A stretch of DNA of 64,000 nucleotides from Alphaproteobacteria bacterium (GCA_027485915.1 JAIXQA010000048.1:1-64000); one strand, 5' to 3'; counted from the stretch's first letter, positions 36,394 through 45,238 are shown. Translations and numbers: made by a program. Notes: generated by a model from the sequence alone, not told the origin.

Positions 36394-38772
36394 ATGAAAC
36401 TCACATATTTCCTTGCTTCCAGCGCGCTTTGCCTGTCGCTCGGTATACCACAGATCATTTTGGCGCAGGCTGCACCCGCAGGGCCTGGTGCCGATCCAAA
36501 CATGGAAGTCGTGGTTGTGCGCGGGTCGCGCCTGCCAGAAAGCGTGCCCGGCGACGTCACGCCAGAGATGGTATTGGGAACATTCGAAATTCGCACGACG
36601 GGTGCGACCACCTTGCCAGAACTGCTGTTAACACTCCTGCCCCAAACCCAAAGCGGTATGCGCCGCGGTGACAATAAGCCCATCCTTTTGGTGAATGGCC
36701 GAAGAGTCGCTGACTTTAGTGAAATTCGTGCGATCCCCGTGCGCGCGATCCGGCGCGTAGAAGTCTATCCAGAAGATGTGGCGCTGCGTTATGGCTTCCC
36801 GGCTGATCAGAAAGTCGTCAATCTGATCCTTGTCGGCACGTTTTCAATCACCGGCATCTCCGGCGGGTTTGGTCAGTCTGCGGATGCCGAACGTCAGACC
36901 TATGACCTTGTGCGCGACAGTACCAAAATCGATACCAATGGCCGGACAGTCTTTAGTCTAGATGCGCAGAAGGCCTCTGGCGTGAGTGAGGAAGACTTTG
37001 GGATTTCTCTCTCACCCGGCGGAATACCTAGTATCCGGAGCATCTTACCAGAAACGGAGACCTATCGCTTCTCAGGTTCCATCGGTCGCTCGGTCACACG
37101 CTTGGGTGAGCAAGGCTATGCCACACTCGGCGTCGACGCCCAATCTGATACAAGCCAGTCCATTCTCTCGCGATCATCAACGGGCGCACAATTGGCGCGC
37201 GATTATGAGGCGACCAAAGCAAAGGCTTCTGCCACGCTAGAAGGCATTGTAAAGGACCGTCGCTGGAATGTGATTGTCTCCGCACGTTCCGAAGATACGG
37301 CCACGCGGACAGACCGGGCCGATGGGGCCAGCCGCGACCGCACCAATCAGAAGCTTACGGGTGCTTCCTTTGACAGCACCTTGGCAGGGCCGGTCCCCGG
37401 TCTTTTAGCTGGAACGGGTGCTTTTAATCTGCGGACACAAGCCTCTACCGAAAAGCTTGAATCTGACTATCGGCGCGGTTTGCTGACGGGCTCTGAAGAT
37501 ATTGACCGCACCAAGATTGATCTGAACGCCAGTGTGACCATTCCTTTGGCCAGCCGCAAAACCGCCGGAAACAAGCTGGGCGATGTGTCGCTAACTCTCA
37601 ATGGCGAGTTGGGGAGCAGCAGCGACCTTGGCGGCTCTGGCGGGTGGGGCGCAGGCCTTAATTGGTCGCCCAACAATGCGCTTCAATTCACCACGCGCTT
37701 TAGCACCAGCGAGAAACTGCCCACTCTGGAGCAATTGGGAGGGCCACAAACCAATATTCCATCAGCCTCCGTCTATGATGCGCGGACGGGCCAAAGCCTC
37801 AGGCTGGACGAGACACGCGGCGGCAATAAAGCGCTACAACCCGAGCAGCAACGCGACTTTAGCTTGGGGGCCACATTCGCGCCGCTTCAAATCGAAGGTC
37901 TCCACCTGTCTTTGACTTATGCGCGCACCAAGACGGAGGATTATATCGGCAGCCTTGGCGTCAACACACAGGCAGCAGAGACCGCCTTTTCAAGCCGCTA
38001 CCAGCGTAACAGTGCCGGAACATTGATTGGACAGGACACACGCGCCCTAAACCTGGGGGACTGTGAGACTGAGACTTTGAGCTTTGGCCTGTCTTATAGT
38101 CGCAACTTTGGCCAAGCCCCGCAATTCCTCCGCGACATTGTTGCCAAGGTTCAAAAGGCGCAAGATGAGAACCCAGACGCGACAGCCCTGCCTGGCGGCC
38201 TACCGCCCGGCATCACGCCGCCACCCGGCTTCAAACCGCCGCCAGGCGGCTCTCCGCCTGACTTCAATCAACTCCTGCAAGCCGCAAAAATTCCCGGTGG
38301 CCGATGGAACATTGGCTTAAACTATGCCTACACGCTGGATGACACGCTGATTTTGAAAAATAGCGGCGTTAAGCTGGATTTGTTGGATGGCGGCGCGCTC
38401 GACACAGAGATGGGGCGTAGGCACCAACTGACCCTCAATGGCGGCATCAATTATCGCGGGCTTGGCGGGCGCCTCGCTGCGGTCTGGAAAGGTGAGAGTG
38501 AAATCGCAACCGGATATGGGGCAGAGCGTTTGTTCGTCGATGATCAGGCCACTTTGGACCTATCGCTGTTCGCCTCGACGGATTTAATGCCACAACTCAA
38601 CATGGCGATCCCCTTCCTAAATGGGGCACAAATTCGATTTGAAATCAATAATCTGACCGATAGCGAGCGGGAGGTCACAAACTCAACGGGCTTGGTACCA
38701 ACGGCCTACCAAAGCGCGCTCTTCGAACCCGAAGGCCGCAGCTATAAGCTCAGCCTGAAGAAACAATTCTAG
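36394..38772 (+). CDS. TonB-dependent receptor with proline-rich insert
   Basis: This outer-membrane receptor has 792 residues, with a signal peptide to about residue 26 and a plug of unusual type (EVVVVRGSRLPESVPGD, TTLPELLLTLLPQTQSG, PILLVNGRRVADFSEI, AIRRVEVYPEDVALRYG). The barrel ends in LKKQF. A Pro/Gly-rich insert around residues 600-625 (PGGLPPGITPPPGF and onward) probably sits in an outside loop or periplasmic turn. It follows the two-component system and a GTGACA inverted repeat, so it may be its target. Substrate unknown. Confidence 0.88.
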   Translation: MKLTYFLASSALCLSLGIPQIILAQAAPAGPGADPNMEVVVVRGSRLPESVPGDVTPEMVLGTFEIRTTGATTLPELLLTLLPQTQSGMRRGDNKPILLVNGRRVADFSEIRAIPVRAIRRVEVYPEDVALRYGFPADQKVVNLILVGTFSITGISGGFGQSADAERQTYDLVRDSTKIDTNGRTVFSLDAQKASGVSEEDFGISLSPGGIPSIRSILPETETYRFSGSIGRSVTRLGEQGYATLGVDAQSDTSQSILSRSSTGAQLARDYEATKAKASATLEGIVKDRRWNVIVSARSEDTATRTDRADGASRDRTNQKLTGASFDSTLAGPVPGLLAGTGAFNLRTQASTEKLESDYRRGLLTGSEDIDRTKIDLNASVTIPLASRKTAGNKLGDVSLTLNGELGSSSDLGGSGGWGAGLNWSPNNALQFTTRFSTSEKLPTLEQLGGPQTNIPSASVYDARTGQSLRLDETRGGNKALQPEQQRDFSLGATFAPLQIEGLHLSLTYARTKTEDYIGSLGVNTQAAETAFSSRYQRNSAGTLIGQDTRALNLGDCETETLSFGLSYSRNFGQAPQFLRDIVAKVQKAQDENPDATALPGGLPPGITPPPGFKPPPGGSPPDFNQLLQAAKIPGGRWNIGLNYAYTLDDTLILKNSGVKLDLLDGGALDTEMGRRHQLTLNGGINYRGLGGRLAAVWKGESEIATGYGAERLFVDDQATLDLSLFASTDLMPQLNMAIPFLNGAQIRFEINNLTDSEREVTNSTGLVPTAYQSALFEPEGRSYKLSLKKQF

Positions 38773-38783
38773 TCCAAGGCTAG

Positions 38784-38813
38784 AGCCTCTGCGCCCTGTG
38801 CGGGCACAGAGGC
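38784..38813. terminator. Hairpin between convergent genes
   Basis: GCCTCTG pairs with CAGAGGC, with inner CCC/GGG pairing around a TGTGC loop. It lies between the stops of TonB receptor 3 and the fasciclin gene, with no clear T-run on either side; probably a two-way terminator. Confidence 0.5.
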
Positions 38814-38826
38814 CGCTCATTCTGGG

Positions 38827-39411
38827 TTAGCGAATGTAGGGCAAGTCTGCTGGCATCAGGACGGTATCAATCGCATGGATCAGGCCATTGCTGGCTGGAA
38901 TGTCAGCCTGCACGACAGTTGCATTATTGATGCGAACGCCATTGCGGCCATCGATAGATACTGAATGCCCTTCCAAGGTTGGGCTTGTCATCGTCATGCC
39001 CATTAGCCCCGACGAAGGAACCCGACCACTGACGATATGATAGGACACAATCCGGCGAAGCGCTGCACGATTTTCTACCTTGAGCAATTTCTCCAATGTA
39101 CCAGCTGGCAAATTGGCAAAGGCCTGATCGGTTGGCGCAAATACCGTGATTGGGCCAGACATGGTCAAGCGGTCATAAAGGCCTGCGGCATTGGCAGCAG
39201 CCAACAAAGTGTTGAACTGGCCATAGCCAGCTGCAACGGTCGCGACATCACCAGGCCCTGTCGCAGGCACCGTCATCACCACAGGATCCGCGGTCACAAC
39301 GGTCACAGCTTGCGGCTTGGGGGCTTCAATGGTCGTGGTGGAGCAAGCACCCAGAGTGAGGACCAAAAGCGGCAGAATGGCAAAGGCTTTTTGAAAATTA
39401 AAAATTGTCAT
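38827..39411 (-). CDS. Fasciclin-domain lipoprotein
   Basis: The protein of 194 residues has a lipoprotein signal with lipobox LGAC near residue 23. A single FAS1 domain follows: FNTLLAAANAAGLYDRLTMSGPITVFAPTDQAF, LLKVENRAALRRIVSYHIVSG, and the end NGLIHAIDTVLMP. FAS1 lipoproteins sit at the cell surface or periplasm and take part in adhesion. ATG at 39411 has AAAGGA eight bases upstream. An EcfG-type promoter 45 bases upstream places it in the general stress regulon. Confidence 0.9.
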   Translation of the reverse strand: MTIFNFQKAFAILPLLVLTLGACSTTTIEAPKPQAVTVVTADPVVMTVPATGPGDVATVAAGYGQFNTLLAAANAAGLYDRLTMSGPITVFAPTDQAFANLPAGTLEKLLKVENRAALRRIVSYHIVSGRVPSSGLMGMTMTSPTLEGHSVSIDGRNGVRINNATVVQADIPASNGLIHAIDTVLMPADLPYIR

Positions 39412-39455
39412 GGGGATATCCTTTAGGGGCGGGCAGTCAAAGCTGTCGGCAAGGC

Positions 39456-39480
39456 AACGCCCCAGTCGCCCGCTGGTTCC
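39456..39480 (-). promoter_or_regulatory. EcfG-type promoter of the fasciclin gene
   Basis: Exact GGAAC, 16 bases, CGTT on the minus strand, 45 bases before the start codon. Read directly from the sequence. Confidence 0.8.
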
Positions 39481-39492
39481 CGTCACACAGCT

Positions 39493-40770
39493 TTAGCGAA
39501 GTTGATCGAGCAATTTGGGGATATCGATCAGACCAAAGGCCACGGAAGAATCCGCGACCCCATAGGGCAGCAAAATTTTGTCGCCATTGCGCAATGCGCC
39601 GCAGGCGTAAACCACGTTGGGCACATAGCCATTTCGGCCCCGATCGCTTGGCGCCAAAATAGGTTCTGCGGTGCGGCCTAAGACCACGCGCGGGTTTGTT
39701 TTGTCGAGCAGGAGGGCACCCATCGCATATTTGCGCATCGCGCCTACGCCGTGGGTTAGGACCAGAAACCCCTCGTCCAACTCAATCGGCGAACCGCAAT
39801 TGCCAGTCTGAACAAGGTCCCAGAGAAATTTTGGACTGGCTATCATCTCGCCCTTGTCCCAATGCAAGAGGGTCTCGGACTGCATGAAGAAGTGACTCTC
39901 GCCATCATAGCGGCCTAGCATGGCATAGGCCCCATCAACCCGGCGAGGAAAGAGCGCCATGCCTTTGCCGTCTACGGCCGTCCCAGTCATGGGCTGGAGT
40001 TTAAAGTCGGTGAAGTCAGAAGTCGTCATGAGTTCCGAGCGTACTTCAAGGCCAGAATAGGCCGTATACGTCCCATGAAAGGCAGAAGGCTGCCCCTCTT
40101 CTTCAAACCGAACCATGCGAAGGTCTTCAAGCCCATTACGCTGGGCATTTGTGACTGGAAAAATGACGGCAGCCGAAATGGGCACCGTTGGCGGTCGCTG
40201 CACCGTCACGACACCATGTGCATCCGGTCCGCTGGAATTGGCAGCCAAAGTAGGACTCGTCTGTGGCCAGATCTGGAGGGTATTATCGCGCGTCAAAATC
40301 CCTTCCCGAAAAGAAATGGACGAGATGTGACCCTCGCCGACATTGCGAAGCGATAGGATGAAGCGAAGGTCACCGGGGCGCATGCCGGTTTGGTCTGGAT
40401 GCGCCACGATGGAGGGGTTGGTGACCGCGGCAGCGCAATAGGCATATTCGAGACAGAAGAAGGCACCGATCAGCTCAAGATGGGCGGGCGACAGCGTGTC
40501 GCAATCCCCTGCGATCGCCTCGCAAATCTTAAGGCTGCGCTCTAGAAATAGGCTGCGCGTCTCCCAATGTCGGCCTTTGAAGTCTGCATTGACATGGTCC
40601 AACGCATGCAGACACGTTGCCTGATCGAGCGTTGCTACCGTGTGAAAGATGCGCCGCGCACGGGCCAATTGGGTCGGGTGCAAGTCACGCGGCTCTGGCG
40701 CGATGTGGAAGGGCCGGATGACAACCAAGGACGGATCGGGCAGCAGGGTGCCTTCCAACAAGTCAATCAC
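39493..40770 (-). CDS. GH130 family mannoside phosphorylase/mannosidase
   Basis: The five-bladed propeller enzyme has 425 residues. GH130 marks seen are SLRNVGEGHISSISFR, the catalytic-region NGLEDLRMVRF with Asp216, YTAYSG, RYDGESHFF and the late PNVVYACGAL. The family splits beta-mannosides either with phosphate or with water. No signal peptide, so it is cytoplasmic. GTG start overlaps the glycosyltransferase stop (GTGA), which ties the two together; the EcfG-type promoter before that gene should drive both. Confidence 0.88.
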   Translation of the reverse strand: MIDLLEGTLLPDPSLVVIRPFHIAPEPRDLHPTQLARARRIFHTVATLDQATCLHALDHVNADFKGRHWETRSLFLERSLKICEAIAGDCDTLSPAHLELIGAFFCLEYAYCAAAVTNPSIVAHPDQTGMRPGDLRFILSLRNVGEGHISSISFREGILTRDNTLQIWPQTSPTLAANSSGPDAHGVVTVQRPPTVPISAAVIFPVTNAQRNGLEDLRMVRFEEEGQPSAFHGTYTAYSGLEVRSELMTTSDFTDFKLQPMTGTAVDGKGMALFPRRVDGAYAMLGRYDGESHFFMQSETLLHWDKGEMIASPKFLWDLVQTGNCGSPIELDEGFLVLTHGVGAMRKYAMGALLLDKTNPRVVLGRTAEPILAPSDRGRNGYVPNVVYACGALRNGDKILLPYGVADSSVAFGLIDIPKLLDQLR

Positions 40771-43103
40771 ATGGATAGCCCGATGGGGCGCTCTGGCTTG
40801 ACGGCTGTAAGTCCTGTCACGCGCGCCATCTCACAATTGGCCATTTGCAAGGCCAGAATTGATTCCGCGCCCTGATTTCGATTGACGCCCGTTTCGGTCA
40901 AGCCATCAAAGCAACCGCCCTGCTGATCACTCAAGGGCAATCCATTATCATTCTCGCCAAAGAACCAAGCGTGCGCCGTTTGGGCCATGATCAGCCATTT
41001 ACTTTGTTTTGTCGCTTCATAAGCCGCCAAGGCTGCATCGATGGTGGCACAAGCTTCGATGGGCTGCTGGTCCAATAGCCGGGGTGGCGCGAATGCAAGT
41101 TGGGGCGTGGAACTCCCGACGGCCCGAAAGAAGCCGTTCGGGGCCTTTTGCACGCTGTCGAGCCACGCCAACGTCTTGAGGCCGATGGCGAGTATATCGG
41201 GTCTGGCCAGACAGACGCCAGCAGCGATCAAAGCGTGAGGGATGCGGGCATTGTCATAGGAAAGGCTCGGCTCCAGCCATTGCCAGGTTGGCGCTGCATG
41301 GGTCTCAAACCGCTCCATGAGACCTTCAGCGTGGCTGACCACTAAATCATAGGCCGAAAGATTATGCGGTTCAGCCTGCAAAAGGCTGACCGCTCCTAGG
41401 ATGGCAAAGCATTGGGCCCGCAGGGATGTTAAGGCTGCAATCGATCTGCCTGTCTGTTTGGCCAAGGCCAAAGCCCATAGGCGAACTTGTTCTTGATCTG
41501 CATGACACGCCGTCTCGCCCAAAGCCCAAAAAGTTCGACCATTGCTGTCCGCTGAGCCTTCCGCTTCTAACCAGGTGCGGTCATAGCCCATGAAATTACG
41601 AAATCGCTCTGTGTCGGGGTTCCAAGCGTGCTGAATGAAGGCCGCGTAGGTGCGCTCTAAATGGTCCAGCGTATGATTCTTATGGCCCAATTTTCGAAAG
41701 CGCTGGATGAGGATGAGCGCGCGTACCGCGTCATCAATGCAATAGCCATGCGCCCGATTGTCTATGCCATAAGATGCATGCTGCATGATCCCACAAGCAT
41801 CTGTGACGCGCTGGACTGCCAGCAAAGATGGCAGGCTCTGATCTGTTAAAAGCGGGGCCGCCAAATGGCGGTCCTGCCTTCGCCCAATCGCAGTTTGAAA
41901 CGCCGCAGCATAGGCCTCTGCCGATCGCTCCCAAATCGTTGCACGGCCTTTGGCATAAGCCGATTGTCCGGCTGCCAGCAATTGCACCGGATCGTCCAAG
42001 AGGCGCGCAATAACCGCAGCAAATCCAGCAGAATCGCCAAAATCGACCAGAGCACCACAACTGTCATCGACCCATTCTGTCGCGTGCCAGAACGGGGTTG
42101 AAACAACAGGTTTGCCGAGCGCAATCGCATAGGCCAACGTGCCGGACGTGACTTGGGCTTTATTCAAATAAGGCGTCACATAAATGTCGGCAGCACTCAG
42201 ATAGGTCAAAAGAAGCGCGTCATCGACAAAGGCATCCACAAAGCGGATGTGTTTGACAACACCCAAGTCGTTGGCAAGCTTAATCAAGCCATCGCGGTAA
42301 GCCTCTCCGTCCACCCGTTTGAGGTTGGGATGGGTCGCGCCCAAGACGACATATAGGGCGTCTGGGTGCGCAGCCACAATTTCCGGCATCGCCGCAATCA
42401 ATGTCTCGAGTCCTTTGCCGGGCGATAAGAGGCCAAAGGTCAACAGCACTTTATATGGGCTGAGATCTAGGTGCGCCTTAAAGCGATCCGGGCGCGCGAA
42501 CGGCCGATCAGGCGTGCCATGTGGGCAAATGGTGACTTTCGCCGGGTCAGCCCCATAAACCTCACCCAACAGGTCGGCCCCTTTTTGGGCCATGACAATG
42601 ACTTGGTCGGCGCGCCGCAAGAGGGCTGCGACCACATGGCGCTGCCCTTGAGTTGGCGTTTCGATTACGGTGTGCATGGTGATCACCACGGGGGCGGTCA
42701 GGCGGTCGATCAAATCGAGAATATAGGCACCGTCAATTCCACCAAAGATTCCAAACTCATGTTGGATCGATACGACATCGATCCCCAGATGATTGAGCCG
42801 ATCGGCCGCCTTCCGATAGTCGGACTGAACATGCTGGCGGATCCGGCACAAGGCTGTTTCCTCGGCCAATGCTTCATCATCATCTAAAATGCGAACCAAA
42901 TCGCAGGCCCAGCCGTCCAACAGGTTCAAGGAGCGCTGAACGTCAGCTGTGAAGGTGGCGATCCCGCATCGTCTCGGTGGAAAAGTTCCCACAATCGCGA
43001 CCCGTCGATCCGTTGGCTCTGCTGTTTGGGGCAGGAAGCGCAATAGCCCTTCAAGGCTTGGAAGAAGGGTCGTACGCGGGGCATCAGGGGGAGCTGGCTG
43101 CAT
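40767..43103 (-). CDS. Glycosyltransferase family 4 fused to a helical barrel domain
   Basis: The protein has 778 residues. The N-terminal 400 residues are a GT-B glycosyltransferase of family 4: GTFPPRRCGIATF, SIQHEFGIFGG, the phosphate-binding ICPHGTPDRPF, GLLSPGKGLETLIAAMP, and the nucleotide-sugar motif YLNKAQVTSGTLAYAIALGKPVVST. The last 350 residues form an alpha-helical, Trp-rich domain that looks like an (alpha/alpha)6 barrel (DAVRALILIQRF, WLEPSLSYDNARIPHALI). ATG at 43103 has AAGGA eight bases upstream. With GH130 downstream, a mannose-containing product made or remodelled under stress is the simplest reading. Confidence 0.87.
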   Translation of the reverse strand: MQPAPPDAPRTTLLPSLEGLLRFLPQTAEPTDRRVAIVGTFPPRRCGIATFTADVQRSLNLLDGWACDLVRILDDDEALAEETALCRIRQHVQSDYRKAADRLNHLGIDVVSIQHEFGIFGGIDGAYILDLIDRLTAPVVITMHTVIETPTQGQRHVVAALLRRADQVIVMAQKGADLLGEVYGADPAKVTICPHGTPDRPFARPDRFKAHLDLSPYKVLLTFGLLSPGKGLETLIAAMPEIVAAHPDALYVVLGATHPNLKRVDGEAYRDGLIKLANDLGVVKHIRFVDAFVDDALLLTYLSAADIYVTPYLNKAQVTSGTLAYAIALGKPVVSTPFWHATEWVDDSCGALVDFGDSAGFAAVIARLLDDPVQLLAAGQSAYAKGRATIWERSAEAYAAAFQTAIGRRQDRHLAAPLLTDQSLPSLLAVQRVTDACGIMQHASYGIDNRAHGYCIDDAVRALILIQRFRKLGHKNHTLDHLERTYAAFIQHAWNPDTERFRNFMGYDRTWLEAEGSADSNGRTFWALGETACHADQEQVRLWALALAKQTGRSIAALTSLRAQCFAILGAVSLLQAEPHNLSAYDLVVSHAEGLMERFETHAAPTWQWLEPSLSYDNARIPHALIAAGVCLARPDILAIGLKTLAWLDSVQKAPNGFFRAVGSSTPQLAFAPPRLLDQQPIEACATIDAALAAYEATKQSKWLIMAQTAHAWFFGENDNGLPLSDQQGGCFDGLTETGVNRNQGAESILALQMANCEMARVTGLTAVKPERPIGLSM

Positions 43104-43148
43104 GGACTTGATCCTTATCGCGCCAGCAAAGGCCAGCATTAATCCATC

Positions 43149-43173
43149 AACGCCGACACAAAAAAACGGTTCC
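43149..43173 (-). promoter_or_regulatory. EcfG-type promoter of the GT4-GH130 operon
   Basis: Exact GGAAC-N16-CGTT on the minus strand, 46 bases before the glycosyltransferase start. Confidence 0.8.
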
Positions 43174-43201
43174 TTGATAAAGCACCTGCGCAGACTGTTT
43201 T

Positions 43202-43226
43202 GGAACCTCATGCGGGCGGAGGCGTA
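43202..43226 (+). promoter_or_regulatory. Variant EcfG-type promoter (CGTA) of the small ORF-SOD operon
   Basis: GGAAC, 16 bases, then CGTA in place of CGTT, 23 bases before the 60-codon ORF. It lies 30 bases from the oppositely oriented perfect promoter. Confidence 0.6.
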
Positions 43227-43248
43227 ACCCTTCCACAAGGAGATCCAA

Positions 43249-43431
43249 ATGCCCCCCACATCCAAGGCCGCTCAAACCAGCCCTGCTAAGCCGCAGGCAA
43301 GTCCTGACGAAAGCCACATCCTCCACCTCTATGAACAAGATTTTGACAGCTGGGAATTTACCGAAGCACAGCCGCGCGTATCCCTCTTTTGCGACAGCTT
43401 CCCGACCCTTGGAGGCCATGATGTCACTTGA
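43249..43431 (+). CDS. Small protein, 60 residues, upstream of superoxide dismutase
   Basis: A short gene with AAGGAG seven bases before its ATG and an EcfG-like promoter before that. The product is hydrophilic: a Pro/Ala/Ser-rich start (PPTSKAAQTSPAKPQASPDE), then an acidic-aromatic stretch (LHLYEQDFDSWEF). There is no signal peptide or membrane helix. It overlaps the superoxide dismutase start by 11 bases, so it may serve as a translated leader. No family recognised. Confidence 0.6.
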   Translation: MPPTSKAAQTSPAKPQASPDESHILHLYEQDFDSWEFTEAQPRVSLFCDSFPTLGGHDVT

Positions 43432-44110
43432 AGGTCATACACTTTCACCCGATGAATCTTTTGGCGTGTTCAATAAGTCGAACGGCACCTTCGTTCTACC
43501 CAGCCTGCCTTTCGAAGTGACAGCCCTCGTGCCGATCACAGGCGCGGAAACACTGGGTGTTCATTTGGGCAAGCACCATCAAGCCTATGTTGACGGCGCT
43601 AACCGGTTGATAGAACCAATGGCCAAAAAGTTTGAGACCGCCGTTGACGTGATCCGCTTTGCCCGCAGCATCGAAGCGCATGGTCTTTTGGAGCAGGCAG
43701 GCCAAGCCCTTAACCACGGCTTCTTTTGGACGTGTCATCAAGCCGCCGGCCTGACCCGTCCAGAGGGTAGTCTGGAGATTGCGATCAATGGCAAGTTCGG
43801 TGATTTTGCAGGCTTTGTTGACGCGGCAATCGCCTTAGGCAAATCTCGCGTCGGCTCTGGTTGGATTTGGCTGGTCGCCGATTCTGAAGGGGCTGTCAGA
43901 CTAGAACTTACCCAGGATGCGCAAACCCTGCTGGACGACCCGAGCCTGGTTGCCCTGCTCGTCTGCGACATTTGGGAGCATGCCTATTATCTGGACCGTG
44001 CATCCGATCGGGCTGGCTGGATTGATGGCTTCTTTGGCCAATTGGCTGACTGGTCAATGGCCAAATCGCGTTACGAACTCTGGCTCAGCCGGGAACCAGA
44101 TGCCACTTAG
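43421..44110 (+). CDS. Fe/Mn superoxide dismutase
   Basis: This 229-residue enzyme disproportionates superoxide. All four metal ligands are in place: His48 in GVHLGKHHQAYV, His99 in NHGFFW, Asp183 and His187 in CDIWEHAYYLD. An N-terminal extension of about 30 residues precedes the usual start of the family. There is no signal peptide, so it is cytoplasmic. ATG at 43421 has GGAGG five bases upstream; ATG at 43418 is too close. It is coupled to the small ORF before it, and the CsbD promoter overlaps its 3' end. Confidence 0.92.
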   Translation: MSLEGHTLSPDESFGVFNKSNGTFVLPSLPFEVTALVPITGAETLGVHLGKHHQAYVDGANRLIEPMAKKFETAVDVIRFARSIEAHGLLEQAGQALNHGFFWTCHQAAGLTRPEGSLEIAINGKFGDFAGFVDAAIALGKSRVGSGWIWLVADSEGAVRLELTQDAQTLLDDPSLVALLVCDIWEHAYYLDRASDRAGWIDGFFGQLADWSMAKSRYELWLSREPDAT

Positions 44111-44116
44111 CGCGTT
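44092..44116 (+). promoter_or_regulatory. EcfG-type promoter of the CsbD gene
   Basis: Exact GGAAC-N16-CGTT overlapping the last codons of superoxide dismutase and ending 32 bases before the CsbD start. Confidence 0.8.
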
Positions 44117-44148
44117 ACATCTTCACCTCCCAACCAAAGGCGAAGATT

Positions 44149-44376
44149 ATGAATAACGACACCATTAAAGGCCAATTCGACCAATTCATCGGTGCAGCAA
44201 AATCAGAATGGGGCAAGTTGACCGATGATGATTTCATGCGCGTCAGCGGCGATCTGCAAAAGCTGAAGGGCGCTGTCCAAGAGCGCTATGGTATCACGAA
44301 GGAAGAAGCTGAAAAGCAAGTCAGCAAATGGGAATCTAGTCGCCCACGGGATATGACTGACCGCTCTGAACACTAA
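44149..44376 (+). CDS. CsbD family stress protein
   Basis: The 75-residue hydrophilic protein has the CsbD pattern: IKGQFDQFIGAAKSEWGKLTDDD, then LKGAVQERYGITKEEAEKQV. CsbD-like proteins belong to general stress regulons in many bacteria (sigma-B in Bacillus, EcfG in alphaproteobacteria) with unknown biochemical role. AAAGGCGAAG ribosome binding site. It has its own EcfG-type promoter. Confidence 0.93.
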   Translation: MNNDTIKGQFDQFIGAAKSEWGKLTDDDFMRVSGDLQKLKGAVQERYGITKEEAEKQVSKWESSRPRDMTDRSEH

Positions 44377-44552
44377 TCGATCATGCCCACCGACATCTGA
44401 CATGGTCCTCTCGTTAGATGCCATGTGGGCCTGACCCGGGCTTTCAAACACCGCAGTCCCCACTGCGATCCCCCTGTTTATTGACCGGTTTTGGCCGCTG
44501 CCCTTTTTAACAAGTGCGGCGGCCAATTTTTGGGGTGCGTCTGCAACAGAAA

Positions 44553-44608
44553 AAGCCAAACCGGCCCGACTCCCCAACTTCAGTTGGGGAGTCGTCTGTT
44601 TGGCTTCG
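44553..44608. terminator. Long two-part hairpin between convergent genes
   Basis: An inner perfect 11 bp stem GACTCCCCAAC/GTTGGGGAGTC (44568-44593, TTCA loop) is enclosed by an outer 9 bp stem AAGCCAAAC/GTTTGGCTT. It probably ends transcription from both the CsbD side and the glycine-zipper side. Nothing else is seen in the 290 bases between these genes. Confidence 0.65.
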
Positions 44609-44665
44609 ACTTATTTAGAAGGACAGAAGAATGCCCCCAAACCATAAGAAAGGGGGCATCGTCGC

Positions 44666-45022
44666 TTACAGGCCGCGTGGCGATTGATCGCGTACCCAGC
44701 AGGTGCGGTTGCTATTCGGGATCACGTAATAATAGGCACCATTGCGATCGCGGTAAGTTGGTCCACGGCGCGCCGTTGCGCATTCATCACGGCGTTGGTC
44801 TAAACTATAGCCGCGCACCGCGCCTGCCGTCCCGCCAATGACGGCACCGACGACGGCGCCATTTCCGGCATCACCGCCACCGGTATTGTTCCCAATAACC
44901 GCACCAGCCAGTGCACCTATCGCAGCACCAGCGCCTGCATTGCGTTCCATATTACCTGTTGTCGTACACGCGCCCAAGGCGCTGGCCAAAGCGATCAGGC
45001 CGATTGTCAGAATTTTCATCAT
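44666..45022 (-). CDS. Glycine-zipper lipoprotein
   Basis: The protein of 118 residues has a signal with lipobox LGAC (about residues 15-18). A glycine-zipper segment follows (GAGAAIGALAGAVIG, then GAVVGAVIGGTAGAV), as in the 17 kDa/SlyB-like surface antigens, and a Cys-containing tail (DECATARRG, NRTCWVRDQ) forms the C-terminus. It sits in the outer membrane or periplasm. ATG at 45022 or 45019 with GGAT upstream. It probably reads from the EcfG promoter of the DUF1328 gene 43 bases before it. Confidence 0.82.
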   Translation of the reverse strand: MMKILTIGLIALASALGACTTTGNMERNAGAGAAIGALAGAVIGNNTGGGDAGNGAVVGAVIGGTAGAVRGYSLDQRRDECATARRGPTYRDRNGAYYYVIPNSNRTCWVRDQSPRGL

Positions 45023-45064
45023 GATATCCAATTTGAGGAAGGAGAGGAGGATTTAACTTTTGGA

Positions 45065-45238
45065 TTAGTTGGGCAGCCTGCCGCGAAGCGCTGCCGCTAT
45101 CGCGCTGATGAGAAACAAAACCGCAAAAACAAAGAAGAGGATTTTGGCGATATCGACGGAAGCACTTGCAATGCCACCAAAGCCTAGCACTCCCGCGATC
45201 AAGGCCAGTATCAAGAAGCTTATCGACCAACGCAGCAT
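45065..45238 (-). CDS. DUF1328 small membrane protein
   Basis: This 57-residue protein is almost entirely two membrane helices: [20 protein letters not shown], then [20 protein letters not shown], ending in RGRLPN. This is the YtjA/DUF1328 family, common in stress regulons of proteobacteria. AAAGGA eight bases before the ATG; an EcfG-type promoter 55 bases upstream. It was found by translating the gap between the glycine-zipper and kinase genes. Confidence 0.9.
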   Translation of the reverse strand: MLRWSISFLILALIAGVLGFGGIASASVDIAKILFFVFAVLFLISAIAAALRGRLPN

